From: an uncultured Alphaproteobacteria bacterium
GTDB taxonomy: Bacteria > Pseudomonadota > Alphaproteobacteria > RF32 > CAG-239
Length of the DNA stretch: 52,071 nt
Direction: 5' to 3'
NCBI GenBank assembly: GCA_944393235.1
Contig: CALXZJ010000009.1
Coordinates: 1-52,071 of the forward strand
Below, one piece after another: positions 5,846 through 14,981 of the stretch. Made by a program: the position numbers and the translations under genes. Position 1 is the stretch's first letter. Every line of letters starts with the position of its first letter. A model generated the notes under the pieces. It searched no databases and was not told the DNA's origin. It was given only the letters and a program-made list of their open reading frames with translations.

Positions 5846-6892
5846 CTATTGAACAACAGATTCGTTTTTAAGATTTTCAACTTTCATAAACGCCAAGGTC
5901 AATGCTTGAATATTGTTTAAAGCTTGAGCAAAATCCACAGTTTTGACATATTTTTCTTGCCACGACTTAAATGCAGGCGTTTGATATTGAACATTTGTTT
6001 GCATTAACAAAACGGCTTGTGAAAAATCACCTTTATTAACAAGCTGATAAATCTTGTCGGCATCACTTTCTTTAACGGTTTTAGAAATATTTTCTTTGTT
6101 GCTATGCTCAACAACAATAAGTTTGCTTAATTTTTCTTTCCAGCTTGAAGTTTCCGAATTCGTTTGTTGTTCGGAGCTATCAGATGTTTTATTTGTATTT
6201 TTGGCATTTTGTCCTTCATACAAAAGATTAAACTCATCAATCAACATCTGTGGCGTTGCAACCCCGTTTGCTGCTGATAAGGCAATAGTTTCGGCAGCTT
6301 TTTCCATATTTGTACCGGCTGCCAGTTGGCGCAAAACTTCTGCCTCATACACAAAAGGCTTGCCGCTTGCCGAAGCATCTTTTACCAACATGGCCGCGGT
6401 TAAAATCAACGCGCCTTGCGAGCTGACCTTACCCAAAGTTTGAACTTTTGTTTCCAACCCGTCAACCCGTGTCACAAGCCCTAAAACAGCGGCATTACTT
6501 GCTTTTGCATCTAAAATTTCTTTATTGATTTGTAAAGATTTATTGATTTTTTCATTAAGAAAAGCTGTTCTTTTAACAAAGGTGTTATTGATTTTTTCCC
6601 ATTCCTGTCGGCTGATATCCTGCGATTTTTCTGCTTGCAACGCCTGCACCTGATTACTAAGTCGGATAATTTGTTCTTTAAGCGCGTCAATCTCTTGTTT
6701 TTGCAAAGAAAGTTCCTGCGATTTAGCAAAAAGCTGCGGATTTTGATAAACATACCAACCGCCAGCTGCCGCTAATATCACAACCGCGGCAGCGATTAAC
6801 TTTCCGGAAATTTTATTTTTAATAGGTGTATTATTTTTACCGTCTGTCGATAAATTTTCAAAAAAAGATTTTTTTTCAATGTTTTTTGCCAT
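5846..6892 (-). CDS. Mic60/mitofilin-like inner-membrane protein (alpha-Mic60)
   Basis: A 348-residue protein with a short cytoplasmic N-terminus, one membrane span at about 30-50, a long predicted coiled coil (about 60-160) and a helical C-terminal domain with a linker rich in Ser, Asn and Gln. This is the architecture of alphaproteobacterial Mic60, the bacterial relative of the mitochondrial cristae-organising protein, which bends the inner membrane. The assignment leans on context: in many alphaproteobacteria the mic60-like gene lies by tsaD and the hem genes, and here it is directly divergent from tsaD, although the hem genes are absent. I took the ATG at 6892 (GAGG 8 nt upstream) over a TTG eleven codons earlier. 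The C-terminal mitofilin signature is too diverged for me to confirm by eye. Confidence 0.65.
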   Translation of the reverse strand: MAKNIEKKSFFENLSTDGKNNTPIKNKISGKLIAAAVVILAAAGGWYVYQNPQLFAKSQELSLQKQEIDALKEQIIRLSNQVQALQAEKSQDISRQEWEKINNTFVKRTAFLNEKINKSLQINKEILDAKASNAAVLGLVTRVDGLETKVQTLGKVSSQGALILTAAMLVKDASASGKPFVYEAEVLRQLAAGTNMEKAAETIALSAANGVATPQMLIDEFNLLYEGQNAKNTNKTSDSSEQQTNSETSSWKEKLSKLIVVEHSNKENISKTVKESDADKIYQLVNKGDFSQAVLLMQTNVQYQTPAFKSWQEKYVKTVDFAQALNNIQALTLAFMKVENLKNESVVQ

Positions 6893-6918
6893 TTTTCCGT
6901 CCTCTATCTGAATAATTC

Positions 6919-6947
6919 TTGGCAAGAATATTTTTATAGTTTATATA
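6919..6947 (+). promoter_or_regulatory. Probable sigma-70 promoter of tsaD
   Basis: TTGGCA (6919-6924), 17-nt spacer, TATATA (6942-6947). A start near 6954 gives a leader of about 35 nt to the tsaD ATG at 6989. A TTG codon at 6974 is in frame but less likely to be the start. Confidence 0.5.
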
Positions 6948-6988
6948 ATTAAAAAAAAACTGCAATAGATTAATTGGATTATACAAAA

Positions 6989-8065
6989 ATGATAGTGTTA
7001 GGAATTGAAAGCAGCTGTGATGAAACCGCCGCCGCCATCGTTAATGAAAACCGCGAAATTTTAGGTCAGTCGCTGCTTTCACAGGAAGAACACAAAGCCT
7101 ATGGCGGCGTAGTGCCGGAAATTGCCGCCCGTGCGCATTTGGAACATATAGATGAAATTATAGAGCTTTGCGTAAGACGAGCCGGCATTAAATTGCAAGA
7201 TTTAGATGCCGTTGCTGCCTCTGCCGGTCCGGGTTTAATCGGCGGGGTGGTAGTAGGTGTTATGGCTGCAAAAGCGTTGGCGTTGGCTTTAAACAAACCG
7301 TTTGTCGCCGTCAATCATTTAGAAGGGCATGCTTTATGCGCCCGACTTTCCAATGATGTGGAATATCCGTATTTGTTATTGCTGGTTTCCGGCGGCCATT
7401 GCCAGATTTTGGTTGTTAAAAACGTAGGCGAATACGAACGTTTAGGCACCACAATAGATGATGCCGCCGGCGAGGCTTTTGATAAAGTGGCAAAAATGTT
7501 GGGCTTGGGATATCCCGGCGGTCCGATGATTGAAAAATCCGCTGCCGTCGGCGATGAAACGCGTTTTTCCCTGCCGCGACCGCTTATCGGCTCCGATGAT
7601 TGCAACTTGTCATTTTCCGGTTTAAAAACGGCGGTGCGTAAATTAATTGAATCATATAGCCCCGACGGAAATTTAAATCATGCGGCAATCCCCGGCAAAG
7701 ATATTGCCGATATTTGCGCCTGTTTTCAATACGCGGCAACCGATTGTTTGGTACGCAAGCTCAAAAAAGCCATTAACATCTTCAAACAAAAATATCCTCA
7801 AGGGCGTCATTTGGTGGTTTCCGGCGGTGTGGCTGCCAACACTTATTTACGGGAAAAGTTGCGGATTTTGGCTGATGAAAATGGCTTGGAGTTTGCTGCG
7901 CCGCCGATTCGTTTTTGTACCGACAACGGTGTGATGGTGGCTTGGGCGGGGCTTGAACGATTCCGCGCCGGCTATACCGATTCGCTTGATTTTAAACCGC
8001 GTCCGCGCTGGCCGTTGGATGAAAACGCGCCCAAAGCGGCAGGCGCCGGCGGTGTTAAGGCTTAA
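6989..8065 (+). CDS. tsaD: tRNA N6-threonylcarbamoyladenosine transferase TsaD
   Basis: Transfers the threonylcarbamoyl group to A37 of ANN-decoding tRNAs, working with TsaB, TsaE and TsaC; tsaE lies 7 kb downstream. The ASKHA-fold signatures are clear: the start MIVLGIESSCDETAAAIV, the metal-binding NHLEGH motif (two His), SGGHCQ, GEAFDKVAKMLGL and VVSGGVAANTYLR. The length of 358 residues is typical. The start at 6989 matches the family consensus. The C-terminal 15 residues are rich in Ala and Gly and lie beyond the conserved domain. It is followed by nth after 12 nt, so the two are probably co-transcribed. Confidence 0.96.
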   Translation: MIVLGIESSCDETAAAIVNENREILGQSLLSQEEHKAYGGVVPEIAARAHLEHIDEIIELCVRRAGIKLQDLDAVAASAGPGLIGGVVVGVMAAKALALALNKPFVAVNHLEGHALCARLSNDVEYPYLLLLVSGGHCQILVVKNVGEYERLGTTIDDAAGEAFDKVAKMLGLGYPGGPMIEKSAAVGDETRFSLPRPLIGSDDCNLSFSGLKTAVRKLIESYSPDGNLNHAAIPGKDIADICACFQYAATDCLVRKLKKAINIFKQKYPQGRHLVVSGGVAANTYLREKLRILADENGLEFAAPPIRFCTDNGVMVAWAGLERFRAGYTDSLDFKPRPRWPLDENAPKAAGAGGVKA

Positions 8066-8077
8066 GAAGGGAAAAAT

Positions 8078-8734
8078 ATGGAAAAACAACAAACAAATCT
8101 TCGCCCGCCGAAAGAAACGTTGAAAATCATGGAAATTTTCAACAAAGAGAATCCTAACCCGCGTTGTGAGCTTAATTTTAAAAACGCCTATACTTTACTG
8201 GTAGCGGTGGTGTTGTCGGCACAAAGCACCGATAAAGGCGTCAACCGCGCAACGGAAAAACTGTTTAATATTGCCGATACACCGCAAAAAATGCTTGATT
8301 TGGGGATAGACGGCTTAAAAGAGCATATAAAGACCATCGGTTTATATAACAACAAAGCCAAGAGCATCATGTCTTTAAGCAAAGATTTGGTTGAAAAGCA
8401 TAACGGCGAAGTGCCGCACAACCGCGAGGCTTTGGAAAGTTTAGCCGGTGTCGGTCGCAAAACCGCAAATGTCGTGCTGAATGTGTGGTTTAATGAGCCG
8501 ACTTTGGCGGTGGATACCCATGTTTTCAGAGTGGCGCACCGTTTGAATATGAGCCAAGGCAAAACACCGCTGGAAGTTGAAAAAGACTTATTGAAAGTTT
8601 TGCCGCCGGAATACGCCAAAAACGCCAATCACTGGCTGGTGTTGTTCGGGCGTTATATTTGCAAAGCTCAAAATCCGGACTGCCAAAATTGTCCGATAGC
8701 GTTTTATTGTCATTGTTCAGATAAAAGAATATAA
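8078..8734 (+). CDS. nth: Endonuclease III
   Basis: A bifunctional DNA glycosylase/AP lyase that removes oxidised pyrimidines in base-excision repair. The helix-hairpin-helix segment LAGVGRKTANVV contains the catalytic Lys, followed by the catalytic Asp in AVDTHV. The C-terminal [4Fe-4S] cluster ligands have the exact C-x6-C-x2-C-x5-C spacing (CKAQNPDCQNCPIAFYC). The length of 218 residues is normal. A strong ribosome site precedes the ATG. Confidence 0.96.
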   Translation: MEKQQTNLRPPKETLKIMEIFNKENPNPRCELNFKNAYTLLVAVVLSAQSTDKGVNRATEKLFNIADTPQKMLDLGIDGLKEHIKTIGLYNNKAKSIMSLSKDLVEKHNGEVPHNREALESLAGVGRKTANVVLNVWFNEPTLAVDTHVFRVAHRLNMSQGKTPLEVEKDLLKVLPPEYAKNANHWLVLFGRYICKAQNPDCQNCPIAFYCHCSDKRI

Positions 8735-8768
8735 TTTTAAAAGTTTTTCAAAAGCAAACGGCGCATAC

Positions 8769-8797
8769 TTGATATTTTTCTAAAACCGTCCTACATT
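8769..8797 (+). promoter_or_regulatory. Probable promoter of the bat operon
   Basis: TTGATA (8769-8774), 17-nt spacer, TACATT (8792-8797). The start would be near 8804, about 20 nt before the ATG at 8824 with AGGAG between them. This indicates that the bat genes form a unit separate from nth. Confidence 0.45.
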
Positions 8798-8823
8798 TTA
8801 CTTTGGAAACAAAAGGAGCGGTT

Positions 8824-9267
8824 ATGGACAATCTGCCGTTGTTAAGAGACATACATTTACCTGAAGATGTATCGGCTTTTCCGCCCGGATACGGTTGGGC
8901 GGTGATTGCCGGTGTATTAGTGTTGTCATATGCTGGTTATCGTTTATTCCGCTATCTGAAAGTCAAAAGCAAAAAATATTATGCCTTAAAACTTTTGCAA
9001 AACGCAAAAGCGGACAATTTGTCATCAGCGCGGCAAATTTCAGAAATTTTACGCCGGATTTGCGTTTATAAATATAAAGAGGCAGCTTCTTTGTTCGGAA
9101 AAGAGTGGATAGATTTTTTAAATGCCAAAAGCCGCGCTAAAATAACAAATTCCGCCGCCGAATTGCTTGTTTATGCGCCATATATGCCTCAATCCGAGCG
9201 TTTTAAGCCCGAAGATTATCAGCAATTAAAAACCTTTGCCAAAAACTGGATAGGAGAAAATTTATGA
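8824..9267 (+). CDS. DUF4381-type membrane protein of the Bat operon
   Basis: A 147-residue protein with one membrane span at about 24-42 following a proline-rich start (LPLLRDIHLPEDV), the layout of DUF4381 proteins that sit between DUF58 and BatA genes. The function is unknown; members are thought to belong to the membrane-bound MoxR/Bat complex. The ATG at 8824 has AGGAG 5 nt upstream; an in-frame TTG at 8803 is less likely. The stop overlaps the next gene by 4 bases. Confidence 0.75.
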   Translation: MDNLPLLRDIHLPEDVSAFPPGYGWAVIAGVLVLSYAGYRLFRYLKVKSKKYYALKLLQNAKADNLSSARQISEILRRICVYKYKEAASLFGKEWIDFLNAKSRAKITNSAAELLVYAPYMPQSERFKPEDYQQLKTFAKNWIGENL

Positions 9268-10274
9268 TTGTTTTTCTCTATCCGTTTATGATTGTTTTGT
9301 TGTTATTGCCGTTTTTGGTACGTTATCTGCTGCCGGCGGTGCGCGGTATATACGGCGATGCGTTAAGAGTTCCGTTTGTAAAAGATTTTGCACAAATTGA
9401 AACAATGCAAAAAAAAGGTGCGGATTTATCATCATCGCCAACCAAATCAGGCGGCGTTTTCTGGTTTTTATTCATTGTCTGGAGCTTGCTTGTGTTGGCA
9501 GCCATGCGTCCGCAACAAATCGGCGAGCCGATTCGTTTAAAAAATGACAGTCGGGATATCCTGATGGTTTTGGACATTTCCACCTCTATGTTGGAAACAG
9601 ATTTTTCTTATCAAGGCAAACGGTTGGATAGATTAACCGCGGTCAAAGCGGTTGTTGCCGATTTTATCAGAAAACGCCCTGCTGACCGCATGGGGCTGAT
9701 TTTGTTTGGCACCAGAGCTTATTTACAAGTGCCGTTGACCTTTGATAAGTCTTCGCTTGATGAGGTTTTATGGTCAATGGAAGCCGGCATGGCGGGAAAT
9801 TCCACTTCCATCGGCGATGCATTGGGTTTGGCGCTGAAGTCTTTGCAGCAAGAAAAAAATACGGCTGACAAGCAAAACAAAATCATTGTTTTGTTAACCG
9901 ACGGCGAAAGCAACGACGGCAGTTTAAGCTTACCGCAAGCAATAGAGTTGGCGGAAAAAGAAGGTGTGAAGGTTTATACCATAGGTGTCGGTAGCGGCAG
10001 TTTCTCGCTGGCAAATGCATTTTTTGGCATAAAAAATTCGCCGCTTGATGAAGAAAGCTTAAAAACACTGGCAGAAAAAACCAAAGGGCGATATTTTCGC
10101 GCTGATGATTTAAAAGGTTTGGTCAACGTGTATCAGGCGATTGATCAACTGGAACCCGAAAATCGCGAACAAAATTTTGTTTATCCGCGGCAGGAGCTTT
10201 ATTATTGGCCTTTGTTGGCTGCGTTTGTTTTGGCGTCAATGATGGCTTATGCATATAGGAGGCGGCGGGCATGA
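9264..10274 (+). CDS. batA: BatA-like von Willebrand factor A protein
   Basis: A 336-residue inner-membrane protein with N-terminal membrane spans, a VWA domain (about 95-290) and a C-terminal span. The metal-ion-dependent adhesion site is intact: DISTS at the start of the domain, a Thr in the middle segment, and the TDGESNDG block. BatA proteins act with MoxR-type AAA+ ATPases in envelope-stress or oxygen-tolerance functions, but their mechanism is poorly defined. Neither moxR nor a DUF58 gene is adjacent. Stop and start overlap with the next gene (ATGA). Confidence 0.85.
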   Translation: MIVFLYPFMIVLLLLPFLVRYLLPAVRGIYGDALRVPFVKDFAQIETMQKKGADLSSSPTKSGGVFWFLFIVWSLLVLAAMRPQQIGEPIRLKNDSRDILMVLDISTSMLETDFSYQGKRLDRLTAVKAVVADFIRKRPADRMGLILFGTRAYLQVPLTFDKSSLDEVLWSMEAGMAGNSTSIGDALGLALKSLQQEKNTADKQNKIIVLLTDGESNDGSLSLPQAIELAEKEGVKVYTIGVGSGSFSLANAFFGIKNSPLDEESLKTLAEKTKGRYFRADDLKGLVNVYQAIDQLEPENREQNFVYPRQELYYWPLLAAFVLASMMAYAYRRRRA

Positions 10275-11983
10275 ACGGTTTTTTTAGTGAGTTTATCTTC
10301 AATTTTCATTTTTTGCGCCCGTGGCTGTTGCTTTTGCTGCTTGTTCCCGCGATATTTTATTTTATTTTATTTAAAAACGACGCCAATTTAAGCAGCTGGG
10401 AAAAAATCTGCGATAAAAAACTTTTAGACTTTTTGCTGATAAAAGGAGATAACGGCCGCCGCAAATTTAGCGTATTTTTGATTTATGCCGGCCTGATTTT
10501 CAGCGTGATTGCCGCCGCCGGCCCGACATGGCAAAAGGAAGAGCAGGCGCTTTTGCTAAACAATAAGCCGATTATGATTTTGCTTAATTTATCAACCGAC
10601 ATGCAACAGTCCGATTTATCACCGAACCGCTTGACAAGAGCAAAACTTGAAATAAAAACTTTGCTGGAACAAAAAGGTGTGGCGGATACCGAAAGCGGCT
10701 TGATTGTTTATACCGCGGAACCGTTTATGATTTCGCCGTTGTCTGATGACGCGGGATTAATAACCAATCTGCTGCCGGCGATAAATTTTGACATTATGCC
10801 GTTAAACGGCGACCGTCCGGACAGAGCCATCGATATGGCGGCAGAAAAAATCAAAGCGGCGGGTTATAATCACGGCGATATTATCTTGTTTGCCGCAGCG
10901 GCCGGAACGGATTTTTCGGCGGTACTAAAAGCAGCTGAAAAGGCAGCAGCTGCCGGCATACGGGTCAACACGGTTAATGTTTCTGCCGCAGCTTCCGCCG
11001 GTTTAAAGCAAATAGCCGAAGCTGGTCAAGGTATAACCGCGGAAACGACTGATATAAATAAAATTGTGAATCGGTTAAACAAACCGGCGCAAAATGATAG
11101 AAAAGAAAGTGCCAATATGTCGGAGAATTGGAAAGATTTTGGTTATTACCTGCTCATTGTGCCGCTTTTGTGCTGTCTTTATTTTTTCCGCCGCGGGTTA
11201 TGGCTTGTTGTTTTGACAACAATAATATCAACGCCTGCAACGGCAGGATTCTTCTTAAATGACAATCAGGAAGCGATGAAACTTTATGACCAAGGGCAAT
11301 ATGCCAAAGCCGCCGGCCAATTTAAGGACGAACAATGGAAGGCGTCTTCATGGTATCGTGCCGGCGATTATGTCCGTGCCGCCGATTCTTTTTCTAAAGC
11401 CAAAGACCCCGAAAGTTTGTATAATTACGGCAATGCTTTGGCCAAGAGCGGCAAGATTGAAGAAGCGATAAAACAATATGAGAAAGTATTAAAACAAAAT
11501 CCACAGCATGAAGATGCAAAATATAATTTGGAATATTTAAAACAGCAGCAACAACAAAATCAACAGCAACAGCAAAATCAGGATAAAGATCAGCAACAAA
11601 AACAACAAAGCTCTGCTGACAATCAACAACAGCAAAATCAGCAACAGAACAATCAGCAGCAAACGCCGCAAGAAGAGGCTTCTTCTGAAAACCAACAACA
11701 ACAGCAACAAGCTCAATCTTCGGCGAATTCCGAAGAAACCGAAGATAAAAATCAAAATAAAGAAGATTCCGCCACGCCGCAGCAAAACAGGCAAAATCCT
11801 TCTCAAACAACAGAAGAAGAGCGCCAACAAACCGCACCGGCCAAAGAGGGGGAGAAAGATGAAAAATATGACGAGGAAGCACAAGCGCGCGCTCAACAAT
11901 TTCGGGAAATCCCCGAAGACAAAGGCGGGCTTTTGCGCGCATTTATTTATAAAGAATACATAAAAAACAGATATGGAGATTAA
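10271..11983 (+). CDS. BatB/BatC-like fusion: degenerate VWA domain, TPRs and a Gln-rich tail
   Basis: A 570-residue protein. Two N-terminal membrane spans lead to a VWA domain in which the metal site reads NLSTD instead of DxSxS, so metal binding is probably lost. Two further hydrophobic segments follow (about 292-325), then TPR repeats (about 338-425; MKLYDQGQYAKAAGQF, SLYNYGNALAKSGKIEEAIKQY) and a low-complexity tail dominated by Gln, Asn and Glu. This corresponds to BatB fused to BatC. Long open frames on the opposite strand of the Gln repeats are artefacts of the CAA/CAG repeats. The ATG overlaps the batA stop, and batD follows after 1 nt. Confidence 0.8.
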   Translation: MNGFFSEFIFNFHFLRPWLLLLLLVPAIFYFILFKNDANLSSWEKICDKKLLDFLLIKGDNGRRKFSVFLIYAGLIFSVIAAAGPTWQKEEQALLLNNKPIMILLNLSTDMQQSDLSPNRLTRAKLEIKTLLEQKGVADTESGLIVYTAEPFMISPLSDDAGLITNLLPAINFDIMPLNGDRPDRAIDMAAEKIKAAGYNHGDIILFAAAAGTDFSAVLKAAEKAAAAGIRVNTVNVSAAASAGLKQIAEAGQGITAETTDINKIVNRLNKPAQNDRKESANMSENWKDFGYYLLIVPLLCCLYFFRRGLWLVVLTTIISTPATAGFFLNDNQEAMKLYDQGQYAKAAGQFKDEQWKASSWYRAGDYVRAADSFSKAKDPESLYNYGNALAKSGKIEEAIKQYEKVLKQNPQHEDAKYNLEYLKQQQQQNQQQQQNQDKDQQQKQQSSADNQQQQNQQQNNQQQTPQEEASSENQQQQQQAQSSANSEETEDKNQNKEDSATPQQNRQNPSQTTEEERQQTAPAKEGEKDEKYDEEAQARAQQFREIPEDKGGLLRAFIYKEYIKNRYGD

Positions 11984-11984
11984 A

Positions 11985-13793
11985 ATGCACAAGAAATTTA
12001 TTTTAGCTTTTATCTTTGTAATGTTAACGAGCATGAACACTCATGCCGCAACATTGTCGGCATCGGTTGATAAAACGACAATTCCGTTAGGCGAGGCTTT
12101 TACCTTGACCATAAACGCCGATGAAAATCTTAACGAAAGTCCGGATTTGAATGTTTTACGGAAAAATTTTAAAGTTTATTCCACTTCCGTTTCCCGCCAA
12201 AATTATATTATCAACGGTCAAAGTGAGGCTTCTGTCACCTGGAAAATCGGCCTCGTGGCGCTAAATGAAGGTAATCAGGAAATTCCGTCCATTCCGGTCG
12301 GCAAGGATAAAACACCGGCGGTAAAAATCAACGTTATCGGAGCATCATCAGCAATATCTAACGATTCGGCTTTAGTATCAGAACCCTCTGCACAAAATGA
12401 ACAGGTCGCGACATCAGCCAAATATGGTATCAGAGCCTTTATTGAAAACAATGAAAAACCGCATTATGTTCAGCAACAAATAACATATAACGTGGTCATA
12501 AGCGATGATGGAAGTTTAACCGGCGGTGAGCCTGTTTTTGACGCAAATGAAGCAGGAAATTGGATAATCCGCAGCCTCGGGCAGCCGCAATCAACCACCA
12601 AAACGATAGAGGGCAAGAAGATAAGAGAAACAACATTTAGATATGCTTTGTTTGCGCAAAAAAGCGGCGATTTAACAATTCCGCAAGTATGGTTTAACGG
12701 TTATGCGCTCCAGCCGAATAGAGCAAATAATACTGATATTTTTAACCAAGATATTTTTAATTTTACTATAAAAATGCCGGCAATGTTCGGTATGGAAAAA
12801 CCGGTTTCACTTCGGGTACCGACAAAAAAAATTAACATTTTGCCGGTTCCTGCAGATTATCCCGGCACATGGTGGCTTCCGGCTGAAAAAGTAGTTTTAA
12901 ACGCCAAATGGTCGGATAAAGTTCCGCAATTTAAAGCAGGAGAAGCTTTTAGTCGGGAGATAACATTACAAGCCGTCGGGGTGACCGAAAGCCAGCTGCC
13001 GGATATTAAGTTTCCACAAACCGTTGATTTTCGCCAATATCCGGAAAAGCCTATCCGTCAAAGTGGTTCTGTTAACGGCTTACCGGCTGCGGAAATGAAA
13101 GTTATTAATGTATACATTCCTGAAAAAAGCGGTCGTTTAACTTTGCCGGCAATAACGGTAGATTGGTATAACACTCAAACCGGAACTTTTGAAAGGGCGA
13201 CCATACCGTCTGAAGAAATTGATGTCGTACCAAACCCGCAGCTCGTGAATTTTTCAGACAACACAAACCACAATGCCGATATAGCAAAAAACACAACATC
13301 AAGCACTGAAAGACCAATAGCTAAAGACAATATGCAGCAAATCAAACCTGAAGAAAAATCTGTTGTGGCAACACAAAACACGTTTTTTTATATAATTTTG
13401 GTGGCTGTATTCGCTGCCGGTATGTTAGTCAGTTGGATTCTGTTCAGGCATCGTCCGGTTGCTGGTAAACCGCAGTGTGAAATGAGACAGTATCCTGAAT
13501 ATCTAATAAAGAAAGCTTATCAAAATGATTTTCGTTCTTTACGCGATGGTTTGGTTTCTTGGGCAACGGGATTTTATCCGGAACATCAAATAAACAATTT
13601 AAAAGATGTGGCACAGGCTGCCGAAAATCCGCAATTTGCACGGCAAATAGACATAATTTTAGCAAAATTATATAACCCTCAGGACGAATCTTTGTGGAAT
13701 CCAAAAATTTTTAGCGATATTTTAAAAGATTTGGTGAAAAATAAAAACAAAACTGCAAAGGAAAAATTGCCATTGCCGCCTTTATATGGTTAG
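11985..13793 (+). CDS. batD: BatD-like exported protein
   Basis: A 602-residue protein with a signal peptide (cleavage near THAA at about 22), a large beta-rich periplasmic part and one membrane span at about 465-485, followed by a cytoplasmic tail: the BatD ('oxygen tolerance') plan. The start ATLSASVDKTTIPLGEAFTLTI is typical of the BatD immunoglobulin-like repeats. I chose the ATG at 11985, one base after the batB/C stop and with GGAG 6 nt upstream, over one at 11973. It is the last gene of the operon; no strong terminator follows. Confidence 0.85.
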   Translation: MHKKFILAFIFVMLTSMNTHAATLSASVDKTTIPLGEAFTLTINADENLNESPDLNVLRKNFKVYSTSVSRQNYIINGQSEASVTWKIGLVALNEGNQEIPSIPVGKDKTPAVKINVIGASSAISNDSALVSEPSAQNEQVATSAKYGIRAFIENNEKPHYVQQQITYNVVISDDGSLTGGEPVFDANEAGNWIIRSLGQPQSTTKTIEGKKIRETTFRYALFAQKSGDLTIPQVWFNGYALQPNRANNTDIFNQDIFNFTIKMPAMFGMEKPVSLRVPTKKINILPVPADYPGTWWLPAEKVVLNAKWSDKVPQFKAGEAFSREITLQAVGVTESQLPDIKFPQTVDFRQYPEKPIRQSGSVNGLPAAEMKVINVYIPEKSGRLTLPAITVDWYNTQTGTFERATIPSEEIDVVPNPQLVNFSDNTNHNADIAKNTTSSTERPIAKDNMQQIKPEEKSVVATQNTFFYIILVAVFAAGMLVSWILFRHRPVAGKPQCEMRQYPEYLIKKAYQNDFRSLRDGLVSWATGFYPEHQINNLKDVAQAAENPQFARQIDIILAKLYNPQDESLWNPKIFSDILKDLVKNKNKTAKEKLPLPPLYG

Positions 13794-13879
13794 TCGGGCT
13801 TTAAAAACCCTTGCAGAAAAGATTGAAATATTGATTTTTCTGTGTTCTAATTGAACAGACAGTAACATAAGGGTATGCC

Positions 13880-14956
13880 ATGTTTTTCTTAAAAAAAGTC
13901 TTTTTGGGTTTTGGTCTTTTAGTTCTCTTATATCTCGGAAGTTCCGGTACGCAAAGCAATAGTTTGTTTATGCAGGGAATGGGGTTTATCGGGCTGATTA
14001 TCGGTCTGGTAATTTTATATATTTTCGGTCGGATGGTATGGAAAGGACTGGGCTGCCTGCCGTCTTTTCTGATTTTATCAGCAGTCGTTTTATTTATGAT
14101 GTATGCTTTAGGAATGTTTAATAATGGCTTAGCCGGAGTTGGGCAGAACATAATGCAGTTTATTGGTTATGGTTCTGTTAAACAAGCAGATGTAAGCTCC
14201 GAGCAAGACGATTCGGAAACTTTAGATACAAAGTTTTCTGAAGAATTTCCTCAACCAAAAGCAAAAAAGCTTAAGTCAAACAAAAAAACTGAAAAATCAG
14301 TAAATACAGAAGATGAAGATTCTATTGAAGGCGCGAGTGCAGATTTGTTTGGCGGTATGCCGTCTGCAGAACCTGAAGAAGAGCCCGAGCCAGAAGAACC
14401 CGGCATGATTGAAAATATGTTTTCAGCCATCACGGGCGATAAAAAGAAGCAGGAGCAGCCCAAACCGTTTAATCCGAATGATTATCCGGTGATATATGGT
14501 TCGGCTCGAGTTATCAATGGCGATACATTAGAAATATACGGCAAATATTTTCAACTTTTTGGTATTGACGCGCCAGAATCAAATCAGACCTGTGCCAACC
14601 GACAAGGGCGGTCATACAACTGCGGCAGAGAAGCAGCGATGTGGCTCAAAAATTGGATTGGTAACAACGAATTAGAATGCCATGTTTTGCAGCAAGATAC
14701 AAAAGGAAATATGGTTGGAACATGTTCTTACGGACCATATGATTTAGGTGCGGCATTGGTCAATGCCGGTTGGGCTGTGGCTTATGTAAAATACACAGAC
14801 ATATATTACCCTTATGAGATGCAGGCGCAAAAAAACCGTCGTGGTTTGTGGCAAGGCACGTTTTACAAACCTTGGGATTGGCGCAAACTGCAGTCCAGAA
14901 AAGCTAAAATTAAAGTGATTCGTCCAAAAGAGCGTAAAAAAACAATTTTTAATTAA
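13880..14956 (+). CDS. Membrane-anchored staphylococcal-nuclease-fold protein, probably inactive
   Basis: A 358-residue protein. The N-terminal 95 residues contain about three hydrophobic segments, followed by a charged linker rich in Glu and Lys (about 100-195) and a C-terminal SNase-like domain (about 200-345). The family motifs are visible: NGDT (213-216), GIDAPE (228-233) and the end GLWQGTFYKPWDWRK. The two catalytic arginines of the nuclease appear to be replaced, by Gln225 in FQLFGIDAPE and by Asn277 in the segment KGNMVGT, where active members have 'R' in RL.GIDAPE and YGR. I therefore read it as a nucleic-acid- or protein-binding pseudo-nuclease. It ends just before tsaE. Confidence 0.75.
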   Translation: MFFLKKVFLGFGLLVLLYLGSSGTQSNSLFMQGMGFIGLIIGLVILYIFGRMVWKGLGCLPSFLILSAVVLFMMYALGMFNNGLAGVGQNIMQFIGYGSVKQADVSSEQDDSETLDTKFSEEFPQPKAKKLKSNKKTEKSVNTEDEDSIEGASADLFGGMPSAEPEEEPEPEEPGMIENMFSAITGDKKKQEQPKPFNPNDYPVIYGSARVINGDTLEIYGKYFQLFGIDAPESNQTCANRQGRSYNCGREAAMWLKNWIGNNELECHVLQQDTKGNMVGTCSYGPYDLGAALVNAGWAVAYVKYTDIYYPYEMQAQKNRRGLWQGTFYKPWDWRKLQSRKAKIKVIRPKERKKTIFN

Positions 14957-14981
14957 TATGCTTAAAAAAGGTTCTGCCGAG

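Noticed and set aside
11394-12040. Long minus-strand ORFs opposite the bat Gln-rich region
   Set aside because: They are by-products of the CAA/CAG repeats read backwards, giving improbable runs of Leu.
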